In this document: positions 62,300 to 64,000 of the stretch, one piece after another
Layout: every line of letters begins with the position of its first letter
Numbering within the stretch: position 1 is the stretch's first letter
Assembly: GCA_046329435.1 (NCBI GenBank)
Contig: JAXLUR010000003.1
Span: 62,001 to 126,000, forward strand
Reading direction: 5' to 3'
From: M3007 sp046329435
GTDB taxonomy: Bacteria; Bacteroidota; Bacteroidia; Chitinophagales; Saprospiraceae
Length of the DNA stretch: 64,000 nucleotides
Notes under the pieces: model-generated
Told to the model about the DNA's origin: nothing
Databases searched by the model: none
What the model saw: the letters and a program-made list of their open reading frames with translations, nothing else
Translations under genes and position numbers: made by a program

Positions 62300-63214
62300 C
62301 TACCTGGCAGAGTCGGGGCGTTTGGCCATTGCCCCTCGAATCACCTCCAGCACCGCCTCTCTTTCCTCCCCTTCCAGCGGCAAACGCGGCGCCCGCACAT
62401 ATTCGGTGCCAAGCCCCGCCTCCGCCTGGGCCAGTTTGATGTATTGCACCAGTTTGGGGTGAATATCCAGTTCGAGCAGGGGCAAAAACCAGCGGTAAAT
62501 ACGCAGGGCTTCTTCGTGGCGGCCGGCTTTCGCGAGGCGGAAAATAGCCACCGTTTCGCGCGGAAAGGCATCTACCAGGCCGGCCACCCAGCCGTGAGCG
62601 CCCATCAGGAGGCTTTCCAGCGCCAGCGTGTCAACGCCGCAAAGGATGCTGAAACGATTCCCGAAGCGATTGATCATCCGGGTCACATTGCTGACGTCGC
62701 GGGTACTTTCCTTGACGGCCTGCACGGTGGGCCAGTCCGCCATGACTTCGAACATGTCGAGCGTGACCAGTATCTTGTAATCTACCGGGTTGTTGTAGAT
62801 CATGATGGGCAAGGGAGTGGCGTCGGCCACAGCGCGGAAATAGGCCAGCGTCTCGCGGTCGTCGGCTTTGTAGCGCATCGGCGGCAGCAACATCAGGCCC
62901 GAGGCGCCACAACGCTCGGCTTCGCGCGCCGCTTCCACTGCGGCCCGTGTGGTTTGTTCGGCGATGTTCATGACAACCGGAATGCGCTGCCCTGCTTTCC
63001 GGACCGTGTGGCGCACCAGTTCGTATTTTTCCTCATTCAACAGGCTGCTGGCTTCGCCCAGGGTGCCGCCCAGAATAACGCCCTCGACGCCGGCGTCGAG
63101 CTGCGCATCGAGGTTGAGGTCGAAGGCGGAGTAGTCAACGGCATTTCCGTCGGGGGTAAAAGGCGTGGTGAGGGCGGGGTAAACACCTTTCCAGGCGGGC
63201 GTAACAGCAGACAT
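62300..63214 (-). CDS. Dihydrodipicolinate synthase/N-acetylneuraminate lyase family aldolase
   Basis: 304 residues, TIM barrel. GGTLGEASSLLNEEKYELV (GxxGE motif), catalytic Tyr in IMIYNNPVDYK and Schiff-base Lys in VQAVKESTRD are seen. The family condenses or cleaves pyruvate with an aldehyde. The GTLGEAS loop differs from the GTTGES of true DapA, so a sugar-acid or hydroxyproline-type lyase is as likely as lysine biosynthesis. 41 bp downstream of gmhA on the same strand. Confidence 0.9.
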   Translation of the reverse strand: MSAVTPAWKGVYPALTTPFTPDGNAVDYSAFDLNLDAQLDAGVEGVILGGTLGEASSLLNEEKYELVRHTVRKAGQRIPVVMNIAEQTTRAAVEAAREAERCGASGLMLLPPMRYKADDRETLAYFRAVADATPLPIMIYNNPVDYKILVTLDMFEVMADWPTVQAVKESTRDVSNVTRMINRFGNRFSILCGVDTLALESLLMGAHGWVAGLVDAFPRETVAIFRLAKAGRHEEALRIYRWFLPLLELDIHPKLVQYIKLAQAEAGLGTEYVRAPRLPLEGEEREAVLEVIRGAMAKRPDSAR

Positions 63215-63255
63215 GACAATACAGGGTTTGGATGTTTAAAACAGGGTCGGGTATA

Positions 63256-63831
63256 TCAGCCAAATATCTCTTTTTCCACCAATTCACACAAAATATGCCC
63301 GATCAGGATATGCACTTCCTGTATCCGGGGCGTATCTGTGGAAGGCACATTGAGCAGCACATGGCAGCGTTCGGCCATTTTACCGCCGCTTGTGCCGGTC
63401 ATGCCCACCACTTTCATGCCCTTGCTTGCGGCTTTTTCCACGGCCTGCAGAATGCTGGGCGAATTGCCGGAGGTCGAGATGGCCACCAGCACATCGCCGG
63501 GGCGGCCGGCGGCTTCCACCATACGGGCAAAAACCTGTTCGTAGCCGTAGTCGTTGGCCACAGCCGTTACGTAGGAGGAATTGACGTGCAGCGCCTCGGC
63601 AAACAGGGGCGGCCGGTCGGTGTAAAACCTGCCCGAGAGTTCCGCCGCAATGTGCTGGGCATCGGCAGCCGAACCGCCATTGCCGCAAAAAAGCACTTTT
63701 CCATCGGCGCGGAAAGCGTCGATCATGGCCCGGGCGGCCTGTTCAATTTTTTGAAGCAGCACCAAATCGGCCAGTACAGCCTGTTTGGTAGCAATACTGG
63801 CAGCAATCTTGTCGTGAATCAGTTGTCGCAT
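63256..63831 (-). CDS. gmhA: D-sedoheptulose-7-phosphate isomerase
   Basis: 191 residues from ATG 63831, SIS domain. KVLFCGNGGSAADAQHIAAE (about 45-64), the ELSGRF turn, AISTSGNSPSIL and the C-terminal HILIGHILCELVE are typical GmhA. It converts sedoheptulose-7-P to glycero-manno-heptose-7-P, the first step of heptose biosynthesis for LPS core or glycoproteins. Length fits (about 190). Other heptose genes are not in the window. Confidence 0.92.
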   Translation of the reverse strand: MRQLIHDKIAASIATKQAVLADLVLLQKIEQAARAMIDAFRADGKVLFCGNGGSAADAQHIAAELSGRFYTDRPPLFAEALHVNSSYVTAVANDYGYEQVFARMVEAAGRPGDVLVAISTSGNSPSILQAVEKAASKGMKVVGMTGTSGGKMAERCHVLLNVPSTDTPRIQEVHILIGHILCELVEKEIFG

Positions 63832-63880
63832 ATCGGGTAGCAAAGCGGTCGGGGCGGCGCAAAATTCGCCCTTTTTACCT

Positions 63881-64000
63881 TTACAAAGCTTCCAAAAAAC
63901 GAATCAGTTGTTTGCGCTCGTCCGCGCTCATGCGTTCGACTTTTTTCCGTGCCGGTTCGGCTTCGCCGCCATGCCACAGGACCGCCTCTAGCAGGGAGCG
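63881..64000 (-). CDS. Di-haem (thiol) oxidoreductase, C-terminal fragment
   Basis: 39 codons plus stop; the gene continues past the window edge. The residues RSLLEAVLWHGGEAEPARK followed by a short ADERKQLIRFLEAL helix match the C-terminus of COG3488-type di-haem oxidoreductases, whose final region reads 'ARSLLEAILWHGGEA'. Haem motifs would be outside the window, so this assignment rests on a short match. Confidence 0.65.
   Translation of the reverse strand, partial: RSLLEAVLWHGGEAEPARKKVERMSADERKQLIRFLEAL

Noticed and set aside
1..64000. CRISPR arrays, insertion sequences, prophage or integrase genes
   Set aside because: Looked for and not found: no spaced direct repeats, transposase motifs or phage structural genes.

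Overview
This GC-rich window looks like a chromosomal segment of a Bacteroidota bacterium, most likely of the Saprospiria/Lewinella-like branch. That placement is inferred from family content; there is no rRNA or marker-gene comparison. The evidence is several secreted proteins with Por/type IX secretion (T9SS) C-terminal sorting domains, a Bacteroidota-type hybrid two-component regulator, three ~800-residue duplicated FtsX/MacB-type permeases, the bL28-bL33-DUF4295 ribosomal cluster, an HD-PycTM protein, and almost no Shine-Dalgarno sequences. I see no phage, transposase, integrase or CRISPR array. The window reads as an ordinary chromosome core with accessory surface and signalling genes.

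Layout. 1-7.2 kb: the end of a secreted repeat protein, a helical protein of unknown function, a large beta-propeller sensor histidine kinase, a cytochrome c and a membrane-anchored unknown. 7.2-14.5 kb: a leftward array of three FtsX-type permeases without an ATPase. It is preceded by two palindromes exactly 20 bp apart and an imperfect sigma-54-like promoter. 14.7-20.1 kb: PA14-OmpA protein, secreted unknown, methionine-type aminotransferase and pappalysin-like protease. 20.4-26.2 kb: a lipoprotein trehalase followed by a hybrid sensor/AraC regulator. 26.2-26.6 kb: a gene-free stretch of 445 bp with three hairpins and a terminator, a candidate small RNA or attenuated leader. 26.6-33.5 kb: NRDE protein, DinB-like protein, ATP-grasp enzyme, DUF486 membrane protein and a RecB/AddA-like helicase whose nuclease site looks dead. 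33.5-39.6 kb: propeller lipoprotein, PD-(D/E)XK-like protein, FAD enzyme and a pair of paralogous small secreted proteins, one with a perfect Shine-Dalgarno.

39.8-50.6 kb: PhoD phosphatase, gpsA, HD-PycTM protein, dolichol-phosphate-mannose-type glycosyltransferase, a TPR protein that is a duplicate of the C-terminal half of the neighbouring TMTC-like membrane glycosyltransferase, and two APC permeases. 50.7-56.2 kb: dockerin-containing T9SS cargo, DUF4295/bL33/bL28, tRNA-Arg(ACG), a subtilase with Glu in place of the catalytic Asp, and a cobalamin/metal-receptor-like protein. 56.3-64 kb: ArnT/PMT-like glycosyltransferase, RlmB-like methyltransferase, a membrane protein/wHTH pair, pcm, phosphohexomutase, a DapA-family lyase, gmhA and the tail of a di-haem oxidoreductase.

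The strongest unexplained signals are the tandem palindromes upstream of the permease array, the hairpin-rich RNA candidate at 26.3-26.5 kb, the HD-PycTM fusion, and the perfect Shine-Dalgarno at 39.6 kb.
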